NCBI GenBank assembly: GCA_963696675.1
Contig: CAVOLM010000039.1
Span: forward strand, 1-64,000
DNA: 64,000 nucleotides
Direction of reading: 5' to 3'
Source of the DNA: DATBVX01 sp963696675
GTDB lineage: Bacteria; Pseudomonadota; Gammaproteobacteria; Steroidobacterales; Steroidobacteraceae
Shown here: in pieces, positions 29,427 through 40,189 of the stretch
How the letters are laid out: every line of letters starts with the position of its first letter
Position numbering within the stretch: the first letter of the stretch is position 1
Made by a program: the position numbers and the translations under genes
Notes under the pieces: generated by a model
What the model was told of the DNA's origin: nothing
Databases searched by the model: none
What the model saw: the letters and a program-made list of their open reading frames with translations, nothing else

Positions 29427-29450
29427 GCCCACGCGCGTCGGCGCGTGGGC
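29427..29450. terminator. Hairpin after the glyoxalase-like gene
   Basis: GCCCACGCG (29427-29435) and CGCGTGGGC (29442-29450) form a perfect 9-bp stem with a 6-base loop, 14 bases after the stop. No T-run follows, so termination may be inefficient. It separates this gene from leuS. Confidence 0.5.
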
Positions 29451-29481
29451 AGCGACGGCGTCATTCAGACAATGTGCTGAT

Positions 29482-29510
29482 TTGGCCGCGCCACCGCAGT
29501 CGTGTATCCT
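29482..29510 (+). promoter_or_regulatory. Candidate leuS promoter
   Basis: TTGGCC (29482-29487, 4 of 6) and TATCCT (29505-29510, 4 of 6) are 17 bases apart and lie 39 bases before the leuS ATG. No leader peptide or T-box was seen. Confidence 0.38.
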
Positions 29511-29549
29511 TGCGCGCTCTCCGCAAGGCCTTGATTTTACGAAGTATCC

Positions 29550-32142
<2,593 letters not shown>

Positions 32143-32156
<14 letters not shown>

Positions 32157-32679
32157 AAAAGCCATCAAGGGGCGCACCCTTGAGAAGCGCGACGTGGGGC
32201 ATCCGCGTTGCGCGCTCGTGCTTATCGCCAGCATGCTGTTGGGCGGATGCGGCTTTCACCTGCAGGGTGCGACGACGATGCCCGCTGCTATGAGAATGAC
32301 CTATCTAGAGGCCGAGGATGAGCGCAGCACCTTTCTTCTCACACTGCAGCGCTCGCTGAAGGCGAGCGGGTCCACCATCACCCCGGACCGCGCTGCCGCC
32401 ACTGCGGTGCTCCATATTGAGCGCGATGAAACCGGTCAGCGCGTCCTTTCTGTGTCGGCCGCCAACAAGCCGACCGAGTACGAGATTTTCTACACCATCA
32501 AGTATTCGGTGACCTCGGAGGGGAAGGAACTCCTCACTTCGCAGACGCTGACCCTCACGCGCGACTACAGCTTCGACGAAACAACCTTGCTTGCGAAGGA
32601 ACAGGAAGAAGACATCCTGCGCGAGGCGCTGGCACGCGATCTGACGGGGATCGTGATGAGCCGGCTGGCGAGTCTGTAG
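32143..32679 (+). CDS. lptE: LPS-assembly lipoprotein LptE
   Basis: LptE plugs the LptD barrel and helps insert lipopolysaccharide in the outer membrane. The 178-residue protein has a lipobox (LIASMLLGGCGFHLQG) with Cys at about residue 36, and GFHLQGA is the family's mature N-terminus. Residues YEIFYTIKYSV and LTLTRDYSFDETTLLAKEQEE are the usual LptE core. The N-terminal stretch before the hydrophobic segment is long and basic because the start overlaps leuS; a later start codon is possible. In most relatives holA follows directly; here it is 4.6 kb away. Confidence 0.92.
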
Positions 32680-32724
32680 GAGACTCATGTCCCGGACCTC
32701 TCGCGAGGACGTGGAGCGGAATCG

Positions 32725-33222
32725 TTGTCAGCCGCTTCGGTAGTAACGCTCGCCCAGGTGCCACGTCTCGTCGTGGCGACACTGCTCTCGCGCTACGGCC
32801 TGGAACTCAGGCTGATCGGTGTCGGCGAACTGATCCCAGGCTCGTACTGGGGCGAGACCGAGGCCGGGCTGAAAGGCGACAAGCTGTTCGCACGCCTCGA
32901 CACGCCACTGCATTCGGTGCTGCACGAGGCGGCTCACTACATCTGCATGACACCGGAGCGTCGCGCGGGGCTCGATACGGACGCGGGCGGCGAGTACATC
33001 GAAGAAAACGCCGTCTGCTACCTGCAGATACTCTTGTCCGATCAAGTCCCGGGCTACGGTCGCGCGCGCATGCTGACCGACATGGACTCGTGGGGATACA
33101 CGTTTCGACTCGGTTCAGCGCAGGCCTGGTTCGAGCGCGACGCCACCGACGCGCACGACTGGCTGCTGCAGAAGGAACTGATTGACACGGACGAGCGACC
33201 GACTGGTCGGGTGAGGGAGTAA
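32725..33222 (+). CDS. HExxH-type putative metallopeptidase-like protein
   Basis: A 165-residue cytosolic protein without signal peptide. VLHEAAHYICM contains an HEAAH zinc-peptidase signature near residue 73, followed by a downstream acidic EYIEENAVCYLQ that could supply the third ligand (Glu). The C-terminal half has WGYTFRLGSAQAWF. Start is TTG at 32725 with GTGGAGCGG upstream. It is unlike any named peptidase family I can identify. It begins 45 bases after lptE and is convergent with pip. Confidence 0.7.
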   Translation: MSAASVVTLAQVPRLVVATLLSRYGLELRLIGVGELIPGSYWGETEAGLKGDKLFARLDTPLHSVLHEAAHYICMTPERRAGLDTDAGGEYIEENAVCYLQILLSDQVPGYGRARMLTDMDSWGYTFRLGSAQAWFERDATDAHDWLLQKELIDTDERPTGRVRE

Positions 33223-33244
33223 TCGGGGTCGTGCCTGTGCCGGC

Positions 33245-34291
33245 TCAGCGGCGCGCAAAGCGGTCCGTGGCGCTCACCAGCTCGTGCAGGATTCCCGGCT
33301 CCATCGCGGAATGTCCGGCATCGGGCACCACGTGGAACTCGGCCTCAGGCCAGGCGCGATGCAGATCCCATGCGCTCATCATGGGGCAGACCACGTCATA
33401 GCGTCCCTGCACGATCACCGCCGGTACTTGGCGGATAGCCCCGACGTCGCGCAGCAACTGGTCTTCGTGCTGAAAGAAGCCGCGATTCACGAAGTAATGG
33501 CACTCGATGCGCGCCACAGCCGTCGCGAATTCGTCATCGCTCCAGCGAGCGATATTCTCTTGGTTCACATGGAGATAACTCGTGGCCGCTTCCCAGATCG
33601 ACCACGCTTTTGCCGCATCCAGGGCCACCTTCGGATCGTTACCCGTCAGTCGCCGATAGAACGCGGCCACGAGATCCGAGCGCTCCGACGCGGGGATGGG
33701 TGCGAGATAGTGCTCCCACGGATCGGGAAACACTGCGTTGGCGCCCTGCTGGTAGAACCAGCGAATCTCTGCCTGTCGCAACAGGAAAATGCCGCGCAGC
33801 ACGAGTTCGGTGACGGCTCGCGGATGTGTTTGCGCGTATGCGAGAGACAATGTGCTGCCCCACGAGCCACCGAACACCAGCCAGCGTTCGATTCCGAGAT
33901 GCTCACGCAACCGTTCGATGTCATCGACCAGGTGCCACGTGGTGTTGTCTATGAGACTCGCGTGCGGGCGACTGCGACCGCAGCCGCGCTGATCGAACAG
34001 CACGATGCGATAACGCTTCGGGTCGAAGAAGCGGCGCGAATCCTTGCCGGCGCCAGCGCCAGGTCCGCCGTGAACGAAGAGCGCGGGCTTGCCACGCGGA
34101 TTGCCGCACTCCTCGTAATAGATCTCATGCTGCGCGGACACGCGCAGCATCGCCGTGCGGAAAGGGTCGATGGGAGGATAAAGACCGCGGCGTTTGCTGC
34201 TGCGCGGGGCAGCGCGTACCGTGCGGGCGGACTTGCGGGTTGCGGGTGTCTTGCGCGGTGCGGCGGGTCGCTGCTTCGCGCGACGCCTCAT
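33245..34291 (-). CDS. pip: Proline iminopeptidase
   Basis: A cytoplasmic alpha/beta-hydrolase (S33) that removes N-terminal proline from peptides. The oxyanion motif HGGPGAGAG, the nucleophile GGSWGS, the acid in GRYDVVCP and the catalytic His in DAGHSAMEP are all present; LYPPIDPFRTAML is the family's usual N-terminus. Before it stand about 36 extra residues rich in Arg, Ala, Pro and Lys. The ATG at 34291 overlaps the stop of the HIT gene (ATGA), which fixes the start. Length 348 residues against the usual 310-320. Confidence 0.93.
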   Translation of the reverse strand: MRRRAKQRPAAPRKTPATRKSARTVRAAPRSSKRRGLYPPIDPFRTAMLRVSAQHEIYYEECGNPRGKPALFVHGGPGAGAGKDSRRFFDPKRYRIVLFDQRGCGRSRPHASLIDNTTWHLVDDIERLREHLGIERWLVFGGSWGSTLSLAYAQTHPRAVTELVLRGIFLLRQAEIRWFYQQGANAVFPDPWEHYLAPIPASERSDLVAAFYRRLTGNDPKVALDAAKAWSIWEAATSYLHVNQENIARWSDDEFATAVARIECHYFVNRGFFQHEDQLLRDVGAIRQVPAVIVQGRYDVVCPMMSAWDLHRAWPEAEFHVVPDAGHSAMEPGILHELVSATDRFARR

Positions 34292-34635
34292 GTTCTCGTC
34301 ACCATGGGCCCGAGAGGGCGTCCCCCCAGCAGGTGCACGTGCAGGTGATATACCTCCTGCCCCCCGTGCGCGTTGCAATTCACGATCAGCCGATAGCCGT
34401 TGTCCGCGATCCCTTCCTTGCGGGCCAGATCGCGCGCAACGGTCACCATGTGCCCGATGAGCGCCTCGTCCTCGTCGGCGATATCGTTGACGGTGGGTAT
34501 CGGCTTGTTCGGCACGATGAGAATGTGCGTCGGCGCGGCCGGCCGGATGTCACGAAACGCCGTAACGCGCTCATCCCTGTGCACCACCGCGGCAGGCAGC
34601 TCTCCGGCGATGATCTTTTCGAACAATGTCGGCAT
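34288..34635 (-). CDS. HIT family purine nucleoside phosphoramidase (HinT-like)
   Basis: A 115-residue histidine-triad protein. The catalytic motif HLHVHLLGG is near residues 98-106, and the N-terminus MPTLFEKIIAGELPA with HILIVPNKPI is typical of HinT/YcfF. HinT hydrolyses AMP-lysine and other nucleoside phosphoramidates as a dimer. It is followed by pip with a 4-base overlap, forming a two-gene unit. A strong terminator lies just upstream on the same strand, so the unit has its own promoter in the 70 bases before the ATG. Confidence 0.93.
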   Translation of the reverse strand: MPTLFEKIIAGELPAAVVHRDERVTAFRDIRPAAPTHILIVPNKPIPTVNDIADEDEALIGHMVTVARDLARKEGIADNGYRLIVNCNAHGGQEVYHLHVHLLGGRPLGPMVTRT

Positions 34636-34707
34636 CGAGCGCTCCCCCGCAGCAGCGCCGAAAGCCTACCACTGCTGTGAGAGCGGCAACAATTACACGC
34701 TGCTGCG

Positions 34708-34746
34708 AAAAATAGAAACGGCACAGCGGGTTCCCCCGCTGTGCCG
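34708..34746 (-). terminator. Strong intrinsic terminator after the EF-hand gene
   Basis: On the minus strand a perfect 12-bp stem (positions 34746-34735 and 34730-34719) with a GGAA loop is followed by TTTCTATTTTT. It ends transcription from the EF-hand gene before the HIT-pip unit. It is among the clearest terminators in the window. Confidence 0.92.
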
Positions 34747-34793
34747 TGGTCACGGCGTACAAAAAGCCGCCGCGCTAGCGAGAAGGCTACTTA

Positions 34794-35063
34794 TTAGTAT
34801 CCTTCTTTGCCCTTCGTGCCGGCCTTCGCCAGCTCGGAGCTGCTCAGCTTGCCGTCCTTGTCGGCGTCCAGCGTGGTGAACTGGGACGACAGGGTGGGAT
34901 CGCCCTTGGCCTCGTCCTTGCTGATCACGCCGTCACCGTTCGTGTCGAGCTTGGAATAATCCATCGCGGGCGCGCCCGTCGCTGCCGGCGGGCTCTGCTG
35001 CGCAAACGCTGCCCCGGCGGCCAGCACGAGAGCCAGTGCGGAAACTTTGAGAATCGAATTCAT
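34794..35063 (-). CDS. Small exported EF-hand calcium-binding protein
   Basis: An 89-residue protein with a signal peptide (MNSILKVSALALVLAAGAAFAQ). The mature part has two EF-hand loops: DTNGDGVISKDE (residues 40-51) and DADKDGKLSSSE (66-77), both with all acidic or oxygen ligands in place. It is probably a periplasmic calcium binder or buffer. An AAGGAGT ribosome site lies 8 bases before the ATG, and the gene is monocistronic with a strong terminator. The downstream partner, if any, is not evident. Confidence 0.88.
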   Translation of the reverse strand: MNSILKVSALALVLAAGAAFAQQSPPAATGAPAMDYSKLDTNGDGVISKDEAKGDPTLSSQFTTLDADKDGKLSSSELAKAGTKGKEGY

Positions 35064-35464
35064 AATGAGTACTCCTTACAAGTTCACTTCGTCCCTGCGT
35101 GCGTGATGCGCGCGGGGCCCGCAATGGAGATGCAGCCCGCGTGCCAATCCCGCATCGTGCTGTGCGGGGCTGAAAATTCCGGCACTTGGGACCTCCGCTC
35201 GACGACGGCAAAGCCGCTGAGCGTTACCTGCAGGCAACACCACGCGACCTTGACAACCGGGCGAACGAGGCCGGCGAACGATGTAATTGCGACAGGTACA
35301 GCGGGGCGACGTCGAGACATTGTGTGTATCCAATCGTGCCAGCGCATCGCTGCGCGGGACGAACAGCAGGGAATAGGCCGGCATTCGCGGTGCGTGTAGA
35401 CTCCGCCGACTTCGCGCCCCCAGGGGCTGTCAGTCACCTGTATGGCCTGTACGGAGAGATCTGC
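35064..35464. other. Intergenic region between divergent EF-hand and DUF885 genes
   Basis: About 400 bases with no supported gene on either strand; the open frames here run against family and codon expectations. It must hold promoters for both flanking genes. I could not assign convincing -35/-10 pairs; TAGACT near 35397 is the best -10-like hexamer facing the DUF885 gene. Confidence 0.5.
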
Positions 35465-37225
35465 ATGACCGGAGGCCGATGGATCTCGACGTTGCGCCTG
35501 CTCGCGCCGATGATCCTGGCACTGACCGCCGTTGGCTGCGGAAAATCGGATCAGACGCCAGCCCAGGCGCCTGCTGCGTCGACTTCCACCGCTTCGTGGT
35601 CTGCGTATCGCGACCAGTTTCTCGAGGCCTACTTCAAGGCTCACCCCGTGTTTGCGGTGACCTCGGGCCGGCACGAATATGACGGGCAGCTCCCGGACTG
35701 GAGCGCAGCCGGTATCGCTGCGGAGATCAAGCGACTGCACGCGGCCCACGATGCTACGGCCGCCTTCGGCGATGCGGCGCTCAGTGAATCGGAGCGCTTC
35801 GAGCGCGACTATCTCATCGCCCGCGTCGATCGCGACCTCTACTGGCTGGAGGTTGCCGAGGCGCCGTTCAAAAACCCGGCGTTCTACCTCGACTGGATCA
35901 GCGACGGTCTGGATCCTGCACCCTATCTCACCCGCGAGTACGCGCCGCTCGACCAGCGCATGCGTGCATACATCGCCTACCTGCGTGCGGTTCCAGCCGC
36001 GACCCAGCAGATCAAGGCCAATCTGCGTGCGCCGCTCGCGCTGCCACTCCTGGAGCGCGGCGTGTCCGCCTTCAATGGCTTTGCGGACTTCTACGAGCAA
36101 GAGGCTCCGGCGACGTTCGCGAGCGTGACGGACGCTTCGCTCCAGGGTGAGCTGAAGCAGGCGAGCACGGCTGCAGCGACGGCCATGCGCGAGCTCGGCG
36201 GCTGGCTCGATTCGCAGCGCTCCTCAGCCACCGGCAGCTTCGCGCTGGGCGCGGAGAAGTTCGCCACCATGATCCGCATGACGGAACAGGTCACTACGCC
36301 ACTCGCCGACCTCGAGGCGGTTGGACGCGCGGACCTGGAGCGCAATCTCGCCGCTCTGCGCGAAGCATGTGCGAAGTACGCGCCGGAGAAATCGGTCGCG
36401 GCGTGTTTTTCCAAGATGAATGACGACAAGCCGACGGGTGGAGCCGTGGAGGGCGCGCGACAGCAGCTCGCGGGTCTCAAGCAGTTCCTTCTCGACAAGC
36501 AGGTCGTGACGATTCCGGGCGATGAGCAAGCGCGCGTGGCCGAGGCGCCGCCCTATAACCGCGCGAACTCCGCCTACATCGACATTCCCGGTCCATACGA
36601 GAAGGGATTGCCGGCCACCTATTACATCGCCCCGCCAGACCCCAAGTGGTCTGCGGAAGAGCGTCGCGAGTACGTTCCCGGGCGTGCCGATCTGCTGTTC
36701 ACTTCAGTGCACGAGGTCTGGCCCGGCCATTTCCTGCAGTTCCTGCATTCGAACCGCTCCGGCTCGATCGTCGGGCGCGTGTTCGTCGGCTATGCCTTCG
36801 CGGAAGGCTGGGCACACTACGCCGAAGAAATGATGTGGGAGATGGATTTCGGCAACGGCGATCCTGAGACGCACATCGGGCAACTCTCCAACGCGCTGCT
36901 GCGCAACGTGCGGTTTCTCTCGGCGATCGGGTTGCACACGCACGGCATGACGGTCGCAGAATCCGAGCAGATGTTCCGTGACAGTGCATTCCAGGACCCG
37001 GGTACGGCGCGCCAGCAAGCTGCGCGCGGAACCTACGATCCGGCGTATCTCAACTACACGATGGGCAAGCTCATGATCCGCAAGCTCCGCGAGGAATGGA
37101 GCGCGAGCCGGGGTGGGCGTGCCGCCTGGCACGATTTTCACGATCAGATTCTCTCCTACGGTGGCCCACCGATTCCGATGATTCGCCGCGCCATGCTCGG
37201 CAAGGACGACGGCCCCTTGTTCTGA
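35465..37225 (+). CDS. DUF885 family lipoprotein, putative zinc peptidase
   Basis: A 586-residue protein with a lipoprotein signal (LLAPMILALTAVGCGKSD, Cys near 22). The C-terminal half carries HEVWPGHFLQF, the HExxxGH zinc motif of the DUF885 family, followed by FAEGWAHYAEE with a further Glu and His ligand. The N-terminal half is helical with SERFERDYLIARVDRDLYW. DUF885 proteins are predicted peptidases related to carboxypeptidase-like M32/M3 folds; substrates are unknown. CGGAGAG precedes the ATG. It is intact. Confidence 0.87.
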   Translation: MTGGRWISTLRLLAPMILALTAVGCGKSDQTPAQAPAASTSTASWSAYRDQFLEAYFKAHPVFAVTSGRHEYDGQLPDWSAAGIAAEIKRLHAAHDATAAFGDAALSESERFERDYLIARVDRDLYWLEVAEAPFKNPAFYLDWISDGLDPAPYLTREYAPLDQRMRAYIAYLRAVPAATQQIKANLRAPLALPLLERGVSAFNGFADFYEQEAPATFASVTDASLQGELKQASTAAATAMRELGGWLDSQRSSATGSFALGAEKFATMIRMTEQVTTPLADLEAVGRADLERNLAALREACAKYAPEKSVAACFSKMNDDKPTGGAVEGARQQLAGLKQFLLDKQVVTIPGDEQARVAEAPPYNRANSAYIDIPGPYEKGLPATYYIAPPDPKWSAEERREYVPGRADLLFTSVHEVWPGHFLQFLHSNRSGSIVGRVFVGYAFAEGWAHYAEEMMWEMDFGNGDPETHIGQLSNALLRNVRFLSAIGLHTHGMTVAESEQMFRDSAFQDPGTARQQAARGTYDPAYLNYTMGKLMIRKLREEWSASRGGRAAWHDFHDQILSYGGPPIPMIRRAMLGKDDGPLF

Positions 37226-37322
37226 GGCCCGCTGACATGTGTCGCGGTCGAGGCTGACGGGAAATGACCCGTGCAGGCTTCCCCAGTGGCGAGGGACATC
37301 CAGTCTCGGTAGGCTTGCGCTC

Positions 37323-38325
37323 GTGAAGCTCAATGCCGATAGCCTTTCAGGCCATCTCGCCCGCGATCTCAAGTCTGCGTATCTCGTGTCCGGTGACGAG
37401 CCACTGCTCGCCGCCGAGGCGGCAGATGCGATTCGACGCAAGGCTCGCGAAGCGGGCTTCACGGAACGGCGCGTGTTCTTTGTCGAACGCGGCTTCGACT
37501 GGAACGAGCTGCGCGCGGAGACCCAGGCACTATCGCTGTTCGCCGAGCGGCGCGTTCTCGATGTGCGCATGCCGACCGGCAAGCCTGGCGACGGCGCTGA
37601 TCTGTTGCAGGAACTGGTAGCCAATCCGCCGCCCGATCAGCTGTTGCTGGTTTCGTCGGGAAAGCTCGAGCGTCAAACCTTGCAGAGCGCGTGGGTCAGG
37701 GCCTTCGAACAAGGCGCTGTCTGGGTACAGATCTGGCCGATCGATGCTGGGCGACTGCCCGACTGGATTGCAGCGCGCATGCGCAGCCGGGGCCTGGTTC
37801 CCGAACCCGCGGCCGCGGCGCTGCTGGCCGAACGCGCCGAAGGAAATCTGCTCGCGGCACAACAGGAAATCGACAAGCTCGCGCTGCTCGTCAAGCCCGG
37901 CGCCGTAGATGCCGGATCGCTCTCGCAGGTCGTTGCCGACAGCGCTCGATTCGACGTGTTTCAGCTCGGTGACGCAATGTTGCGAGGCGACGCACGACGC
38001 GCGCTGCGCATTCTCGATGGATTGAGAGGCGAGGGTGTCGAGCCGACACTGGTGCTCTGGGCGGTGAGCCGCGAACTGCGTGGCGCTGTGGCAACACCTG
38101 TCCCGCGAGAGTAGCGGCAGGTCGGCACCAGGATGGCAGCGCCCGCAGCCGGGATTGCTCGCGGCCGCGGACCGAGTACGCAATCGGCCTATCGCCGATT
38201 TCGTGCGCATGGCCGTGCGCGTCGATCGCACCATCAAGGGCAGACAGGTCGGAGATCCCTGGGATGCGCTCGCCATGCTGGTCGCGCGCCTCGCCGGTGT
38301 GAACACGCTCTCCGACGCCGCGTGA
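37323..38325 (+). CDS. holA: DNA polymerase III subunit delta (one frameshift)
   Basis: HolA opens the beta clamp in the clamp-loader complex. The protein of about 333 residues starts VKLNADSLSGHLARDLKSAYLVSGDEPLLAAEAADAIR, where LVSGDEPLL is the family signature. GRLPDWIAARM and ARFDVFQLGDAMLRGD are typical of the middle and C-terminal domains. The frame breaks near 38085 (one extra base) and resumes at LWQHLSRESSG to the TGA at 38323-38325. Start is GTG 37323 with TAGGCT 7 bases upstream and no ribosome site. Confidence 0.9.
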
Positions 38326-38348
38326 CCCAGCAGCTCAGGCGCCCGGCC

Positions 38349-38994
38349 ATGAATCCGATCGGAATCTTCGGCGGTACGTTCGACCCCATCCACTACGGTC
38401 ACCTGCGCACGGCGTTCGAGTTACTGCAGTCCCTGAGGCTGACAGAGGTGCGCTTCATGCCCGCGGGCAATCCGCCGCACCGGGAATCGCCGGTGGCGAG
38501 CACCGAGGTGCGCCTCGCGATGGTCAAGGGCTGCGACCGAGGGTCAGCACGGATTTCTGGTCGATGACCGCGAAATCCGGCGCGAAGGACCGTCATATTC
38601 GGTCGATACGCTGGCCACGTTGCGGGCGGAACATCCGGATCGCTCGCTGTGTCTGATCGTGGGCATGGATGCATTTCTCGGGCTGCCGAAGTGGTACCAA
38701 TGGCGTGAAATCCTGCAGCTCTCGCATGTGGTGGTTGCACACCGCCCCGGCTGGCGGGCACCGGGCATGGGACCGCTCGGCGAGCTGCTCGTGGACCGTG
38801 GCACCGGCCGCATCGGCGATCTGCACGAATCGCGGGCCGGCTGCATCTATATCCACGCTGTGACGCAGCTCGAAATTTCCTCCACCGAAGTGCGCAACCT
38901 CGTCGCGGCGGGACGTGATCCACGTTTCCTGATGCCCGACAGCGTGCGCAGGATCATCCTGGAGAGCCGCTGCTACACTGCACCCCAACGCTGA
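38349..38994 (+). CDS. nadD: Nicotinate-nucleotide adenylyltransferase (one frameshift)
   Basis: NadD adenylates nicotinate mononucleotide in NAD synthesis. The nucleotide-binding motif GGTFDPIHYGH is at residues 8-18, AGNPPHR follows, and ISSTEVR near the C-terminus is the second family motif. One extra G in AAGGGCTGCG near 38531 breaks the frame; removal joins MVKAATEGQHGFLVDDREI. The total of about 214 residues is normal. It follows holA by 23 bases and precedes rsfS, the standard order. Confidence 0.93.
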
Positions 38995-39027
38995 TTTCTT
39001 TTCACCCAAAGGAGGCAACACACCGGC

Positions 39028-39405
39028 ATGACAGCATCCACAATCAAGCGCACACGCACGCGTACGCGGCGCTCACTCGAAACGGTCGTGGTCGAGGCGC
39101 TTGAGGAACTGAAGGCAGCGAACATCAAGGTGCTCGATGTACGCTCGCTGACCGACATCACCGACTTCATGGTGATCGCATCGGGCACCTCCGACCGTCA
39201 CGTACGCTCAGTGGCGGACCGGGTGATCGAGAAGGCCAAAGAGGCAGGCTTTCGACCCTTCGGAATCGAGGGGGAGCGCGATGGGGAATGGGTCCTCGTC
39301 GACCTGCCGGACGTGCTCGTGCACATCATGCTGCCGCGCGTTCGTGAGTTCTACGGACTGGAAAAGCTGTGGAGCAACTCCCACAGCCACCCATCACCCG
39401 CTTGA
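39028..39405 (+). CDS. rsfS: Ribosomal silencing factor RsfS
   Basis: RsfS binds ribosomal protein L14 and keeps 50S and 30S subunits apart in poor growth conditions. The 125-residue protein has LEELKAANIKVLDVRSLTDITDFMVIASGTSDRHV-type core in several visible segments (DITDFMVIASG, SDRHVRSVAD, WVLVDLPDVLVHIM) and ends EFYGLEKLW. The first 15 residues are a Thr/Arg-rich extension. AAAGGAGG lies 12 bases before the ATG, a slightly long spacing. It is intact. Confidence 0.95.
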   Translation: MTASTIKRTRTRTRRSLETVVVEALEELKAANIKVLDVRSLTDITDFMVIASGTSDRHVRSVADRVIEKAKEAGFRPFGIEGERDGEWVLVDLPDVLVHIMLPRVREFYGLEKLWSNSHSHPSPA

Positions 39406-39458
39406 ACCCTCCGGTTGCCGCGCCCGGAACGGGGGCCGCGATGCAGTAAGCTGCGCGC

Positions 39459-39929
39459 ATGCGAATCGAGCTGCTCGCGCTCGGTACCCGGATGCCCGAC
39501 TGGGTCGATGCTGGCGTCGCGGACTATATCCGCCGCTTCGGACCTGAAATCCGCTTCGAGCTGCGCGAGATCACGCTGGCACGACGGGCGCGCGAGGCAA
39601 GCACCCTGCGGGCAGTGGCCGACGAAGGTGCACGCGTGCTGGCGGCGATTCGAGCTGATGCGTTCGTGGTGGCGCTCGATGTCACCGGAAAGATGTACAG
39701 CACCGAGCAACTCAGCGACTGGCTCAGGGTTCGAATGCGCGAGGGTCGCGATCTCACTTTTCTCATCGGTGGGCCCGACGGACTCGCGCCCGATTGCCTG
39801 CAACGGAGCGATCTGCGCTGGTCACTGTCGGCCCTGACGCTACCGCATGCCTTGGTCCGGATCGTCGTCGTTGAGCAGCTATATCGCGCCCTGAGCCTGC
39901 TGAGGGGCCATCCGTATCATCGGGCCTGA
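39459..39929 (+). CDS. rlmH: 23S rRNA (pseudouridine1915-N3)-methyltransferase RlmH
   Basis: RlmH is a SPOUT methyltransferase that modifies pseudouridine 1915 in helix 69 of assembled ribosomes. The 156-residue protein has the SPOUT knot motifs FLIGGPDGL and LTLPHALVRIVVVEQLYRALS and ends with HPYHRA, as the family does. It is intact. A TAAGCT hexamer ends 6 bases before the ATG and there is no ribosome site, so a leaderless transcript is possible. Confidence 0.96.
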   Translation: MRIELLALGTRMPDWVDAGVADYIRRFGPEIRFELREITLARRAREASTLRAVADEGARVLAAIRADAFVVALDVTGKMYSTEQLSDWLRVRMREGRDLTFLIGGPDGLAPDCLQRSDLRWSLSALTLPHALVRIVVVEQLYRALSLLRGHPYHRA

Positions 39930-40189
39930 CAGTACGCGGCGCGCGGGGAAAGTCGCCAGGAAGGCGCCAATTCGCCTTGTGACATAAGCAGGCCGCACCC
40001 GGAAGATCCTGTCAAATCTGCGACGCGGTTGTCGGCGGGAGGCGACGCTTATCCTTGCCGGAAGCGCCTGGCTGTTGAAAATCCAGTTCGCCCCCTCCGA
40101 CGAAAATACACCCACGAACCGACAAGCGAACAGCCCCATTGCAGGCTGGTATTTGACTTGTGGAACCTGGTTCGAGGAGTTCTTTTGAA

